From Apoda limacodes (taxonomy: Eukaryota; Arthropoda; Insecta; Lepidoptera; Limacodidae): a stretch of DNA of 64,000 nucleotides. The position numbers and the translations under genes were made by a program. The DNA lies in the NCBI GenBank assembly GCA_946406115.1, contig OX291557.1:6108501-6172500 (forward strand), written 5' to 3'. Shown piece by piece: positions 44,541 through 55,484 of the stretch. The notes under the pieces were generated by a model. The model was given only the letters and a program-made list of their open reading frames with translations, was not told where the DNA came from and made no database searches. Positions within the stretch are counted from its first letter, which is position 1. The number at the start of each line of letters is the position of its first letter.

Positions 44541-44764
44541 ACCGCCCTAAATTCGGTTATCGGTATAGGATTTCAACGGCACCTCCTCAATTATAGAAAA
44601 AAAAACCGACTCACACTTGACATTTTCAACTAGCCTATGTCCTATCTTGGGACTCAGACTATATCCATGCCGAATTTCATTTTAATCGGTGTAGCGGTTT
44701 AATCGTGAAGAGGTAACAGACAGACAAACAGAGTTTCTTTCGCATTTATAATATTAGTATGGAT
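44541..44764 (+). repeat. Dispersed repeat with 'cgcatttataatattagtat' tail
   Basis: This is the best-preserved relative of 23088-23267: 'ccgccctaaattcggttatc', 'aaaccgactcacacttgac', 'gtgaagaggtaacagacag' and the tail. Fifteen or so bases of 'ggat' and flank follow. Confidence 0.8.
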
Positions 44765-45349
44765 ATAGGTGTTAATTTAATTAGAAAAATATGGTAATAT
44801 CAAGATAAGACGAAGGCATTAATTTCATGCAAAAAAAATTAGCTTTGAATAAGTTAAAAAATGAGCGTGATGTCAATATTTCTTTTAGGTATTTCATAAC
44901 TTTTTAAAATAAGATAATTGTAAAAAAAAGCTCCTACAATAATTTCTTTTTGTGGAGACTTTAGCCCAACTAAATATAATGAGATTATGGATATATCGAT
45001 ATTTTTACAAGCTTTTATTAAGTTTCACTTGTCTTGTTATCAAATCTTGCAAGTTAAATCTGACCCACTTCCCAGTGTTCCATTGAGTTGAAATTTTGAA
45101 TACACACGTAAATCGGCTGACAATGCAATATAATGATGTCATAGAGCTGGTCTGATGATGAAGCTGGAAGTCGGAGCCCTTTAACGAAACGATGCAACCT
45201 CATCGAGTTGGGGCTCGTTTGATTTGTCATGACCAGTTCTCTGGTTTTAGAGAATTTTTTTATTAGAATCAGTCAAAAAATTACAAAAGATTCATTAAGA
45301 GTTCCACTCGATTGCAGCGCCACCGACTGGGTCTAATTATAAACGTAAA
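44765..45349. other. Mixed repeat-like sequence, no gene
   Basis: 45060-45250 ('cagtgttccattgagttg', 'gatgatgaagctggaagtcg', 'gttggggctcgtttgattt') resembles a further dispersed family. No coding content is seen. Confidence 0.4.
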
Positions 45350-45674
45350 CTATCCAGTGACCCAGACACACAAAAAAATCAAAATCGGCCCGGCGGTTTA
45401 AAGGGAGTTTAGTGACCTACCAACACACGTTCGTGTGCATATATAGAAGTTAATACGTAAGCATATAGAGATTTTTTAATAACTCGATCGTAGCGAAAGC
45501 TGTCGGATCGAAATTTTGCAATAAACTTTTTAGGCATCAAACCGATTATTATGTATGTATAGGTTCAATAAGAGTTATTTTGCTCCGTAAATAAAATAAA
45601 TTACTCGACCACCGCGTCACTTACACCAATTGTGAATTTAAACTTAAAAAACACAAAAAAAATATCAAAATCGG
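45350..45674 (+). repeat. Repeat that served as target for the BEL element
   Basis: 45375-45460 ('aatcaaaatcggcccggcgg', 'ggagtttagtgacctacc') is an uninterrupted relative of the sequence split at 45674 and continued at 46826 ('tcaaaatcgg' then 'tgttaccgtttaggagggg', 'tttagtgaattacacac'). Confidence 0.7.
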
Positions 45675-45687
45675 TGTTTAGGAAAGA

Positions 45688-46188
45688 ATGAATGGTCTCC
45701 CTCATTTAATTCGCTCGGACTGTGGCACCAATTTCAAGGGTGCAGATCGCTATCTGAAGGAAGTCCTTCAGTTTTTGTCGGACAATCACACGTATACTGA
45801 CTCGGAGTTGTCCAAACGGGGTGTGACTTGGATTTTTGACCCTCCCGGCTATCCTTTGTGGGGCGGTATTTTCGAAGCAGAAGTCAAGGTCGCCAAAACT
45901 CACCTCCGTCGTGTGATTGGTCGTGTGATTGGAGAAGCAGTCCTCAGGTTTGAGGTATTACAAACGGTATTTTGCAACGTCGAGGCGGTATTGAACTCTC
46001 GACCGCTTTGTCCGATCTTGTCGGATCCTAATGACCTGGAAGCGCTAACTCCAGGCCATTTCTTGATCGGTAGTCCTTTAACCTCCTTGCCTGAATACCC
46101 CTTCATCGATGTGTCGGTAAATAGGTTATCGCGTTTTCAGTTGCTTCAACAAATTACGCAATTGTTCCACCGTCGGTGGTCCACATAA
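45688..46188 (+). pseudogene. BEL/Pao integrase C-terminal half
   Basis: It has 'RSDCGTNFKGAD' (second catalytic Asp), 'GGIFEAEVKVAKTHLRR' (catalytic Glu), and 'LNSRPLCPI', 'ALTPGHFLIG' and 'SRFQLLQQ', the usual end of Pao-type integrases. The first catalytic Asp and the zinc-binding region are deleted. The ATG at 45688 comes from the LTR fragment, so the 166-codon frame is an artefact of the deletion. Pol remnants continue to about 46440. Confidence 0.88.
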
Positions 46189-46478
46189 TATTTACATTTA
46201 TTACAGCAAAGAGTTCGGTGGACGGAAAAAAAACCAGGCCCCCGCGCGTGGGAGACCTTGTCCTATTAAAGGACTCAACTTTACCGCCCTTGCAATGGCG
46301 TTAAGGTCGCATCGTGCAATTATTCCCCGGTTCGGACGGTGTCCCGCGGGTCGCAGAACTCTTGGTAGGGGATTCAGTACTAAAGCGTGCCGTCGCGACG
46401 CTTTCCCGATTGCCAGTTGATTGATGGCTCTGGCTCGGTTTATCCTCATCCAGACACGGTCTGGCTGGGGCGGGGGTT

Positions 46479-46825
46479 TGTTTAGGAAAGAATGAACCAT
46501 CTAGTTGGTATTCGGATCGGTCGAGCTAGTTCATTCTTTGCATACTCTGTGAGCGTGCGCGCGCCAGTCGGTCACATATAATCATCGGTTGAAAGGTCGC
46601 GGCTGAGAGCGTTGTTATTTTGTTAGCTAAGTGGATTATATATTTTATATTTCTTTAACTGATTATAGACAGTGACCTTTTACTCATACATAACCCAACA
46701 CCCCACTCACCACACTACAAAATAACACAAAGTGAATAAAAAACATCTGACTCCAAAATTGGGTAAGTTAAGTTAATTTTCCTTAGGGCATACATACGAG
46801 TACGACATAGTTTTAATAAAGAACA
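46479..46825 (+). repeat. 3' LTR of the deleted BEL/Pao element (347 bp)
   Basis: It follows a polypurine run ('ggctggggcggggg', 46463-46476), begins TGTTTAGG and ends GAACA at 46825. A TATA-like 'cacatataatc' at 46573-46583 could be the LTR core promoter. The end is set by the target-duplication match. Confidence 0.75.
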
Positions 46826-46830
46826 GTCGG

Positions 46831-47534
46831 TGTTACCGTTTAGGAGGGGTTTAGTGAATTACACACGTACAACAGAATTATATACATAATAATATAAATA
46901 TTCTTTTCGCTGCAGGATATTATTTTCTCGAATTGTCTAGGTATTAAGGTTATGGTAGACCCTAGCAAAAGCGTGCCGTTGTACGTTCGACCAGTGTACA
47001 AAGACATATTACACTAGTGTATCATACAAAGGGACACGGTTCCGCGTACGATATGCGCTAGCACGTGACCGCACGTTGAAAATCTCAATTTTCTCGGTTT
47101 TTTGTCGGTATAAAATTAAAAAAACATATTTAGAACGATGACATTAGTAAAATTCATTTGGTCATATTAATATATATTTTACAAAATAAGAATGAACAGA
47201 ATATCACTCTTAGTTTTCCAAAAATGTCAATTAAAACCCAAAAATAGAGTGTCAGATTTTTGACAGATTTTTTTTTTATCTTAGGTATGTAATTAGGAAG
47301 GAAAAATTTATGGAAATTGTAGTGCTAATTCGTTTTTTAGAAATATAGAATCAGCGGTTCGTTTTTTAAAAATTTCTCTGATTTCGGTAAAAGTTAGTTC
47401 TATTTGGTTTTTGAGGATTCTGAATGCAACAATTTTGAAAAAATCTTAGATCGGTTTAGTTCTGTTAGGTTTTCGATGATGCTAAATGCAAATCAAATTA
47501 AAAATTATGAAGATTGTAGAAAATAGAGAAATAT
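46831..47534. other. Continuation of the target repeat, then unassigned DNA
   Basis: 46831-46890 completes the repeat split by the BEL element. The rest, to 47534, is AT-rich with no gene seen. Confidence 0.5.
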
Positions 47535-47540
47535 ATTGAT

Positions 47541-47744
47541 GTCGCAGGCAAATCGTATAATCCGCCGTTTCATAATATGCCTAGGCAGATCGTTAAGTAT
47601 GGAATAGAAATTGAACTGAACAGATTATTATATGAAGCTTGGCTGGAACGCTTCGTTTACTCCGCATCTACGTTTACAAAAGAGAAACTGAACCTAACCT
47701 AACATACATAACTTATACAGTGCGATTTCTGTTCCTTTCGTTTC

Positions 47745-47783
<39 letters not shown>

Positions 47784-47790
47784 CTGCGAC
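47541..47790. mobile_element. 250-bp TIR element with poly-T and 6-bp direct repeats
   Basis: The left end 'gtcgcaggcaaa' (47541-47552) and right end 'tttgcctgcgac' (47779-47790) are perfect inverted repeats. 'attgat' directly flanks both sides (47535-47540 and 47791-47796). A run of 34 T (47748-47781) abuts the right inverted repeat. 'cctaacctaac' lies near 47692-47703. There is no coding capacity and the superfamily is unknown. Confidence 0.75.
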
Positions 47791-47796
47791 ATTGAT

Positions 47797-49397
47797 ATAA
47801 GGATTATTTATTAAAAAAGAATCAATTTCAATAAAACAGTTTATGTCAAGTCTAGTGCGACTTGCACTTAGCCGGTTTTTCAAGTTATTTCAAGTCGTTT
47901 TAATTTTGACCAACAACAAAACATTAAAAAACAATAATTAATACGCAGAAATCTGTGTGTTATTAATTATTTAGAAAAAGATTTAATGCTGCATTAAAAC
48001 GAAAACTTGTTTTTTGCCAAAAACACTTTGATGACGTATTTCCTTATCTAACTTGACTAGAAGATACTGTGACTTCGTTCGATTAGGTATCAGAGGAGTA
48101 AATATTTGTGTATTTCTGTCTGTGATAGTCATAAAATTATAAGCGGTTTCAAAAAACCTTAAAAAAACGCTAACAAAAATAAAATATTTCTGGTAATTCT
48201 CGACTTTCATACATACCTACAAAACTAACTGAACAATCAAAATCCTTTTTTTATCTCAAAAGCCCACGCAGACGAAGTTGCGGGAAAAAGCTACTGTATA
48301 TTAGGTTCTATATAAAGGTTAATACTTAGGTAATAATTTAGTTATGCATCACCCACCTTTTTTGTAAATTTTTCTTTTCCTATCTACCAAAGGTTGTCTG
48401 GTATAGAGTGCTTATAAGCCTGATTGTTTGCTGTAAGTTAAGCTATTATTTTTTTTTTGTTTATACTTTTACGCAGAGCCCAAACTACTGGGTCTGGAAA
48501 AAAATGGGTCTTTGCATGAAGGTTCCTTATTACGTGGGCGAGCACTAAGAAAGGATTTTGCAGAAATCGACCCCTAAGGGGGTAAAACGGGGTTTATGTT
48601 TTGAAGCTTAATGCATTAAAGTTGGTATTTGGCCTTTAAGTTAAAAAATCAGATTGAAGTATTTCCCCATTTTTGGATCCCGTAGGGGGTGGAAACAGGG
48701 GGTGAAAATTTGTATGAAAAGTCAAACGGTAAAGTAAATCTTTCATTTTTTAAGCTACATGCATAAAACTTGGACTTGAGGTTAAAAAATAAGATTGATG
48801 CTTTTGTCCGTTTTTGGAAAATCATGCCCTAGAGTCTTAAATAGTTGATAAAAATTTTATAAGAATTCCAATATTTTTGTAGATAAAAACCAAAAAAATA
48901 CTTTTTTCTTAAAAGTCCACAAAGACAAAGTAGTGGAAATAAGCTAGTCAGTATATATATCTATTATTTTGGTGAATTTGATTTGTTTCAAAAACTCAAT
49001 TTGGTTACTCATCACTGGAGCTAATCCAAGGACGTAAAGTCTATCAAAGATATATTTCCGTGTTTTTAGTTGATTCATTTTAATGCGTTGATTCAGACGC
49101 ATACTTAAAGTGCAGATATCGTGTAAATCGATAGGCTATTTTGCAAAGATTCATTTTACATTCATTAATTTAAAGATTTTATTTTTAAATATCCTGCATT
49201 TATTTTAATTATTTTAACTCTATTTAATATTAACTCTTCCGCATGTGCCGACATCTTGAATTATAACAAATTGTTAGGCTGGGACTTCCGGAACTTGCCG
49301 GACCCTTTAAAAAATTGGACTGGCGCAAATTTTGTCTCGTAACGCGAATTGCTACGACGACGATTATTTTTGCCAGTGGCAGGATTCCATGTTGTTC
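47797..49397. other. Repeat debris, no gene
   Basis: 47842-47880 is the edge of the 'cgacttgcacttagccggtt' family. 48240-48300 and 48430-48960 contain 'cccacgcagacgaagttgcg' and 'tccacaaagacaaagtagtg', ends of a common moth and butterfly dispersed repeat. 48560-48720 has duplicated 'cccctaagggggt' / 'cccgtagggggtgg' words. No exon is recognised. Confidence 0.45.
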
Positions 49398-49555
49398 CAG
49401 CGTAGGAGACAGCACAGAGCCTTGCGGGACACCAGCATTAATGTACATGCAATCAGAGCAACAACCGTCAACTAAAGCTCATATGCGTCTGTCGGACAAA
49501 AAAACCAGCCACCCATTTGCACAAACCCTCGGGCACTCCGCAATTTAACTTCGAT
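49398..49555 (-). mobile_element. LINE family 1, internal fragment F6
   Basis: 'cagcgtaggagacagcacag' to 'gggcactccgcaatttaact' matches the RT interior ('GVPQGSVLSP' region) on the minus strand. Neither element end is present, so it is a broken internal piece. Confidence 0.85.
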
Positions 49556-50339
49556 TACTGCTATCACCGCCTATGCATTAGACTGGTCGAGCTATACATA
49601 CACCTGTAGGGGCAGTTAAGCTTAGGCTGGTCTTTAAATAAATAAAAAAAAAAAATGCCGCTTCAACCCAGAGAAAACCCATAAAAAACCTCAACATGTA
49701 ATGCTCAAAAATGCCTAAGCACTCTTAAGGTGTATCCAAACATTATTTTTTCATACAAACTGTCTTACATCTAATATTTTTAATTATTGCTATTTCACTA
49801 CTCAACACGTGATTTTATTATACAACGCTATTAACCAAAGTCGCAAAACGCATATTTATCCATAAAATGCCCGTGACTTACTCATATACAAAGTTTTTGT
49901 CGAATTAAAATTAAAGATGAAACCAACAAAAAAAAAATACTGAAAAAAAAATCTATGATAATAACGCAACAAAATGTTTTTTAGTTTTGAAATTTAGTGC
50001 GCCTTAGATTGTATGGGCAAAATCTGATTCGGATTCACCTTAACGCCTAGTAAAATGTCAAGCGCAAATCCTCTCATAGCCTTTCGTGAACCTTTCATAA
50101 ATTACGGTAAAAACCCTTTAATACCTTGAAATAAGACCTAAAAGTATTTGCTGATGGTGCGTCGTGATTTTTTTTGTTGTGACTGTTGTATTGTTGAATT
50201 GCTGACACTGTTTCCTGACTGACCACGTCTGTCTGTCCTTATGTCAGCTAAGGGGACCAATGAGAGCCCAAATTACAGCTTAAACTGAGAGAGGACATAA
50301 AAATAGGGACAAGTTCGACAACTAAAAATAAAAAAATAA
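49556..50339. other. No gene seen; 5' side of a BEL/Pao element
   Basis: If the BEL element beginning at 50340 had kept its 5' LTR and leader it should be here, but I find no copy of the sequence beginning at 54624. The stretch is otherwise AT-rich. Confidence 0.45.
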
Positions 50340-50344
50340 ACACA

Positions 50345-51124
50345 AAGTGCTGGCTGGAATTTCGAGACACTTTTACGTCATTGATTCACGACAACAACTG
50401 TATGAATGAGATCAAAAAATTTCATTACCTGCGAGCTTCACTGCAGGGTAGTGCAGCTTCAATTATTAAAAATATAGATTTTAAAGCTGAGCATTATAAC
50501 ATTGCAGGGGATTCATTATGTGAGCGGTACAACAACAACCGTCTTCTTGTAAATAATCATTTACAAGCCTTATTTGAGGCGGAGCCCATATTAAAAGAAT
50601 CCAGTTTTTCGATAAGGAATCTTGTCGACGTTATTAATAAAAATGTTAGGGCACTTACGACACTAAAAGAACCCACTCAACATTGGGACACGCTCTTAAT
50701 CTATGTTATGATTGGGAATACTAGTCGTGATTGGGAAGAGAATAAAAATACCTTAAACGATAATTTTACTTTATCAACTTTTTGCACCTTTTTAAGCAAG
50801 AAAGCTTTCTTATTGGAATCTTTGGAATCAAATCTTAACCTATCTGATAACAATACTATTGTTGGTTTAAATAATAGTCATTTGAGTAATAAGTATAATT
50901 CAAATAAAAATAATTCCAAAATTACTCAAATCAATAAAACATCAAACAATAGTTTCAATAAATTAAATAAATGTCCACTTTGCTCCCAACCTTATGTATT
51001 ATACAAATGTGAATCTTTTAGAAATTTACGTATAGAAAATCGCATACTAAAAGCGAATGAATTTAATGTTTGTCTTAACTGCTTACGATTTGGAGATTCT
51101 GCTAAGCTAAATATTGCAAAATAA
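50345..51124 (+). pseudogene. Gag of the long BEL/Pao element
   Basis: The homology starts before the first ATG-like codon: 'CWLEFRDTFTSLIHDNN' from 50348, then 'KFHYLRASLQGSAAS', 'RYNNNRLLVNNHLQAL' and 'WDTLLIYVMIG', the DUF1759-type gag core. A zinc-knuckle remnant 'CPLCSQPYVLYKC' has Tyr where His is expected. The frame stays open to TAA at 51122-51124, unusually long for such a degraded element. Confidence 0.85.
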
Positions 51125-51307
51125 AGCATAACACGCTTCTACACTTAGAATCTCAGTACCCGAAATTGCATTCTGCTTCGGTTTCTACGCCTAATGTTGT
51201 TCTATCCGCCAATCTATGCAGCTTGCTACTTCTGCGCATATTTTACTGTCTACTGTACTGTTCAATAGACTTAGGAAATAATCTACCAAAATTGTGCGAA
51301 ACTAAAT

Positions 51308-52173
51308 TTGGATGGCTTGTATCCGGTAGTATTTCGCATCAATCGAGTGAATTGCTCTTTATACGTTTGCCATCATTCCAGCGTTACTCCCGACCTTACT
51401 CAATTTTGGGAACTTGACAAAATTTCTTCAAAACACACACATTCTCTTGAAGAAAGAATTTGTGAGCAGCATTTTACTCAAACCACCGTTCGCAAGGATA
51501 ATGGTCAATTTGTTGTGACAACGCCTTTAAATAAAGATCCTAGTAATTTAGGTCACTCTTACTTAAGTGCTAAAAATCGTTTCTTATCTTTAGAACGGCG
51601 ATTTAAGCGAGATCCTCAATTCAAAGAAAAATATTTTGAATTTATGCAACAATACGAAAGCTTAGGTCACATGACGTTAGACTCAGACTCTACTTCCTTA
51701 CCTGAAAACTCCACGAAAAGTCAAATTCTAGCACCACAACTCAACTACGCGTAGTATTCAACGCATCAGCCTTTACTAGTTCGGGTGTGTCTCTTAATGA
51801 CATTCAGATGGTCGGGCCCGTAGTGCAAGATGACCTGTTCTCAATTTTAACACGATTCAGTGAGCATAGGTACGTGGTATTAGCGGATGTAGAAAAAATT
51901 TATAGAGCCATAGAGCTAAATCAAGTCCAAAGACCTCTACAAAAAATCATATTTCGATTCGATCCTTCAGAACCTCTTAAAACCTATACATTAAACACGG
52001 TTACCTATGGCACTGCCTCGGCTCCTTATTTAGCTACTACCTGTCTCGTAAGTCTAGCTGATACCCTTGAAGACGATCGTGTCAGATCCGCCATACAACG
52101 TGACTTCTACGTAGACGATTTTCTGAGTGGAGGTAGCACCATAGCCGAAACTGTCGAAATATCAAAGAGGTAA
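51308..52173 (+). pseudogene. RT of the long BEL/Pao element
   Basis: 51308-51754 carries 'FWELDKIS', 'NRFLSLERRF' and 'YESLGHM', the N-terminal part. After a shift, 51787-52173 has 'VVLADVEKIYRAIELNQVQ' and the catalytic 'YVDDFLSGG'. Both Asp sets look intact, but stops between the pieces prevent a full product. Confidence 0.85.
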
Positions 52174-52230
52174 AGTCAGTTTTATCTTCTGCCAAATTTA
52201 AGTTACGTAAATGGCGAGACGAATAACACT

Positions 52231-53030
52231 GTGCATTTTTCTGATCAAAGTCTGAATCCCTCTCAATCTAAAACGTTAGGACTAAATTGGGTCTGTGACT
52301 CTGATTTACTAACCTTTACAATTAATATCACACCTCCTGCTAAAGTAACGAAACGTCATATACTGTCCGTCATCAGCCAAATCTTTGACCCACTGGGCCT
52401 TATAGGTCCGTGCATTGTTGAAGCAAAAATTGTTATACAACGTCTATGGCTGGACAAATATGATTGGGACGACGAAGTATCGTTCGAGGTACAGCACCTA
52501 TGGTCTGCGTTCGAAAGTACAATAACTTCCTTAAATGACTTAAAAGTTCCTCGTTGGGTTTTACATGAAAACTCTATTACACACGAAATACATGTTTTTA
52601 CCGACGCATCAGAAAAAGCATATGGCGCGTGTGTGTATATTCGATCTTGTAGTAGCAGTGGATCTGTAGGTATACAACTTCTAGTATCTAGAAATCGTGT
52701 AGCACCTATAAAACCAACGATGATACCGAGGCTTAAGCTTTGTTACGTGCAAGGCTGTGTACTAAGGTTCAGAAATCGCTTACAGTACCACTTCATCAAT
52801 GTAGACTTTGGTGTGACTCCACAATAGTGTTGGGTTGGCTCTCTACTCCTGCTCATCAATTAAAGCCTTTTGTTAAAATTAGAGTCAATGAAATACAGGA
52901 AACTACATGTGGTCATACTTGGAGCTATGTGCCGTCTCGAGACAACCCGGCGGATCTTGTTTCACGCGGAATCAGTGCTGAAGTCATCAGGGACTCACAT
53001 TTGTGGTGGTCCGGTCCCTCATTTCTATAA
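52231..53030 (+). pseudogene. RT connection and RNase H of the long BEL/Pao element
   Basis: 'LGLNWVCDSDLLTF' and 'QIFDPLGLIGP' are the Pao connection region. RNase H begins 'VFTDASEKAYGACVY' with the first catalytic Asp. 'PRLKLC' has Lys where RNase H normally has the catalytic Glu. A frame change near 52740 leads to 'WLSTPAHQLKPFVKIRVNEI' and 'DNPADLVSRG'. Confidence 0.82.
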
Positions 53031-53380
53031 AAAAATGGGAATAAGTGGCCAAAAATGCCTAACACAGCGAAACACGATTTGCTGGAGGTAGTAACTCATT
53101 TCATCAGTAGCGATAGTGACAGTCATTCATATAGTCATCATTCCGACGTAGTCATTCATTCATCTTTCATACATAACTTATTAGAAAAAAAATCTAGTTT
53201 ATCAAAAATTCAAAAAATAGTTTTATATGTACAAAGGTTTATTTACAACTTAAAAAATAAAAATAAATTGCGTAGCAATCTCTCATCAAAAGAACTTCAA
53301 ATTCTTTAAATCTTATAATTCATTTCTCTCAACTGGATATGTTTCCTGAGGAGTATAATCTTTAAAAATCTGGACAAAGA

Positions 53381-54149
53381 TTGCCACGCAACAGTAGATT
53401 GCTTCCTTTAACTCCGTTCATAGACGATCATAACCTCATTCGCGTGGGCGGGAGGCTTGATAACTCCCCCTACGATTTTGACATAAAACATTCCATCGTA
53501 ATATGCAGTAAACATAAGTTAGCTAAACTTATATTTCAAATGGAACACTTAAAACTGCTACATGCCGGTCCTCAGTTGCTTTTGTCACATAAATCGAAAC
53601 TTAGCTAGATCTGTCGTGAATAAATGTCTTACGTGTTTTTGACATAAAGCTCAAAACGTACAGCCAGTAATGGGTCAACTACCTTATTCTAGAACGAATC
53701 TCGAATTTCCATTTCTAAATTGTTATGTTGACTATGCGGGGCCAGTCTTGAGAGCCGATCGTAGAGGTCGCGGGTGCAACCTAACAAAGTCGTACTTGTG
53801 CATCTTTGTTTGTTCGGCAGTCAAAGCCGTACATTTGGAGCTCGTCACCGACCGCACCACCGAAACTTACATGGCTGCTCTTCATCGTTTCGTGGCGCGT
53901 CGGTGCAAGCCTCGAAGCATCACGTCCGATAATGGTACTAATTTCGTCGGCGCATCAAACGAAATGTACAATTTCCTTAAGTCATCAAATGTTGCATCTG
54001 AGATAGCGCATGAAGGTGTCGAATTTATTTTCACGCACGCTTACACACCTCATTTCAATTCGTTAGCTGAAGCTGCTGTAAAATCATGTAAACATCATTT
54101 AAAGCGATTACTTCATTTAACCCACTCCACTTTCGAAGAGATGATTTAA
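53381..54149 (+). pseudogene. Integrase of the long BEL/Pao element
   Basis: The N-terminal segment is at 53381-53608 ('IRVGGRLDNS', 'MEHLKLLHAGPQ'). A stop and small deletion follow, then the core at 53670-54149: 'CYVDYAGP', 'SDNGTNFVG' and 'LAEAAVKSCKHHL', so the D, D, E residues are all visible. The frame stops in TAA at 54147-54149. Confidence 0.85.
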
Positions 54150-54204
54150 TGCCGTTTTAAATTCGCGCCCGCTAACTCCGCTATCTTCTGATTCTAACGA
54201 TTTT

Positions 54205-54698
54205 TTGGCACCTACTCCTTCTTACTTCCTAATTGGACGACCACTCTTATCGGTACCTCACTCTCAGGTGACTAACACCAGCATCATGCGGCTGGCGAGA
54301 AGAATTCAATACATCAGAAAGCACTTTTGGAGCCGTTTTCATAATGAATATACTTCTATGCTACAGGCCAAATCAAAATGGTTTCATTCCAGAGGTGAAG
54401 TGAAGATTTAGTCTTTAGTTCTTCCTTAGTCCTTATCAAAGATAAAACCACACCGCCGCTACTGTGGTCTCTTGTTCGGGTCATAAAAACTTACCCTGGC
54501 GTGGATGGAATTACGAGAGTAGCTAAAATCAAGACGAAGAGGGGCACCATTCGTCGCGCCTTCAACTGTATCTGCCCTCTTCCTGAAGAAAATTTAAGAA
54601 TTTCTCTTCAACTTGGGGAATTATGTGGGCGCAGCTCAATCGGCGCCAAACATGTCACGCGTGCCTCCTTTCTCCTTAGACCAACGGCCGCCAGTTAG
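54205..54698 (+). pseudogene. C-terminal end of BEL/Pao Pol
   Basis: 'APTPSYFLIGRPL' and 'RLARRIQYIRKHFWSRF' (54205-54411), then after a gap 'ITRVAKIKTKRGTIRRAFN' (54501-54698) are the end of a Pao-type polyprotein. The reading runs into the putative LTR. Confidence 0.8.
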
Positions 54699-54882
54699 CT
54701 GACCGACGCGCTCGATTGCGGTCAATTCTTGTTGTTTATATTATTTCTTACGGCAATATATATATATCTTATGCAAATACAGTCCACCTTTTTATATCGA
54801 GAAACCTCTACGGCCTAATCACCAGAAAATAATTTGCATATTTATCTCCTTGACCTGGACAAGATCACTTTTCAGTTCAGTC

Positions 54883-55470
54883 TTATCTGATACGCACTTT
54901 CCGCTGCAAGAGATGAACATACACAAGAGAGAACCTTTTCCAAAAGCTCTGAGACATCTGTTGCAGTAGTTCAAACCGTGCTAAGCGGTTGAGTGAAGTA
55001 TCTAATAAGGGATATTTGGACAAGGCCGTCAAGGGCCCAGCTACCAAAACATGACCAGGAGTCAACACTTCCCAAACATTTGGGTAAGGAGAAATCGGAT
55101 ACAGGGGTCTCGAGTTGAGCACCGCTTCAATTTAAGAATTTAAAAAGACTGTAAAAAGCTCTTGAAGGTGAAAACAGTCTCGCCGACAATGCGGCGAAGA
55201 TGAGTCTTTGCTACCTTCGCCACCGCTTCGAAAATACCGCCCCGAGAAGTATATGCGAAGGGGTCCAAAATCCACTTGATTCCCTTGCGGAAAAGGTGAT
55301 ATCCTATGCCCTGCTGATTTGCAACCGAGAACTGGTGGACTTCTCGTAGATACCAATCAGCACCCTTATTGGTGCCGCAGTCTGAACGGATGATAATTGG
55401 CAATCCACGGTGGCTAACGAAGCGAGAAAGACAGGCAATGAAAACCTCAGTGGAGAGAGAGAGGAGGCTA
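54883..55470 (-). pseudogene. Integrase of the minus-strand BEL/Pao element
   Basis: It reads 'FIACLSRFVSHRGLPIIIRS', 'DCGTN' (55140-55470), then 'GGIFEAVAKVAKTHLRRI', and after a shift 'LNSRPLYPISPYPN', 'VLTPGHVLV' and 'LARFELLQQMSQ' (54883-55122). Catalytic second Asp and Glu are present; the frame is broken near 55130 and 55380. Confidence 0.82.
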
Positions 55471-55484
55471 CCTCAAGGGGTACC

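Larger units (their letters stand above)
45675..46825 (+). mobile_element. BEL/Pao LTR retrotransposon, massively deleted but with both edges
   Basis: The first 18 bp ('tgtttaggaaagaatgaa', 45675-45692) equal the first 18 bp of the 3' LTR (46479-46496). They are joined directly to the middle of the integrase, so almost all of the 5' LTR, gag, protease, RT and RNase H are missing. The edges are TG...CA with flanking 'atcgg' (45670-45674) and 'gtcgg' (46826-46830), a 5-bp target duplication with one change. Confidence 0.85.
50340..54840 (+). mobile_element. BEL/Pao LTR retrotransposon, long degraded copy
   Basis: Gag, RT, RNase H, integrase and the C-terminal domain are present in the BEL/Pao order across 4.5 kb. 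It lacks a visible 5' LTR, and the region between gag and RT, where the protease should be, is collapsed. Many stops separate the pieces. A candidate 3' LTR begins TGTGGGCGC at 54624 and probably ends near 54835; without a second LTR this edge is tentative. Confidence 0.88.

Noticed and set aside
45688..46188. A 166-codon integrase-like frame as a possible domesticated gene
   Set aside because: The start codon comes from an 18-bp LTR fragment created by deletion, the first catalytic Asp is gone, and the frame sits between element edges with a target duplication.
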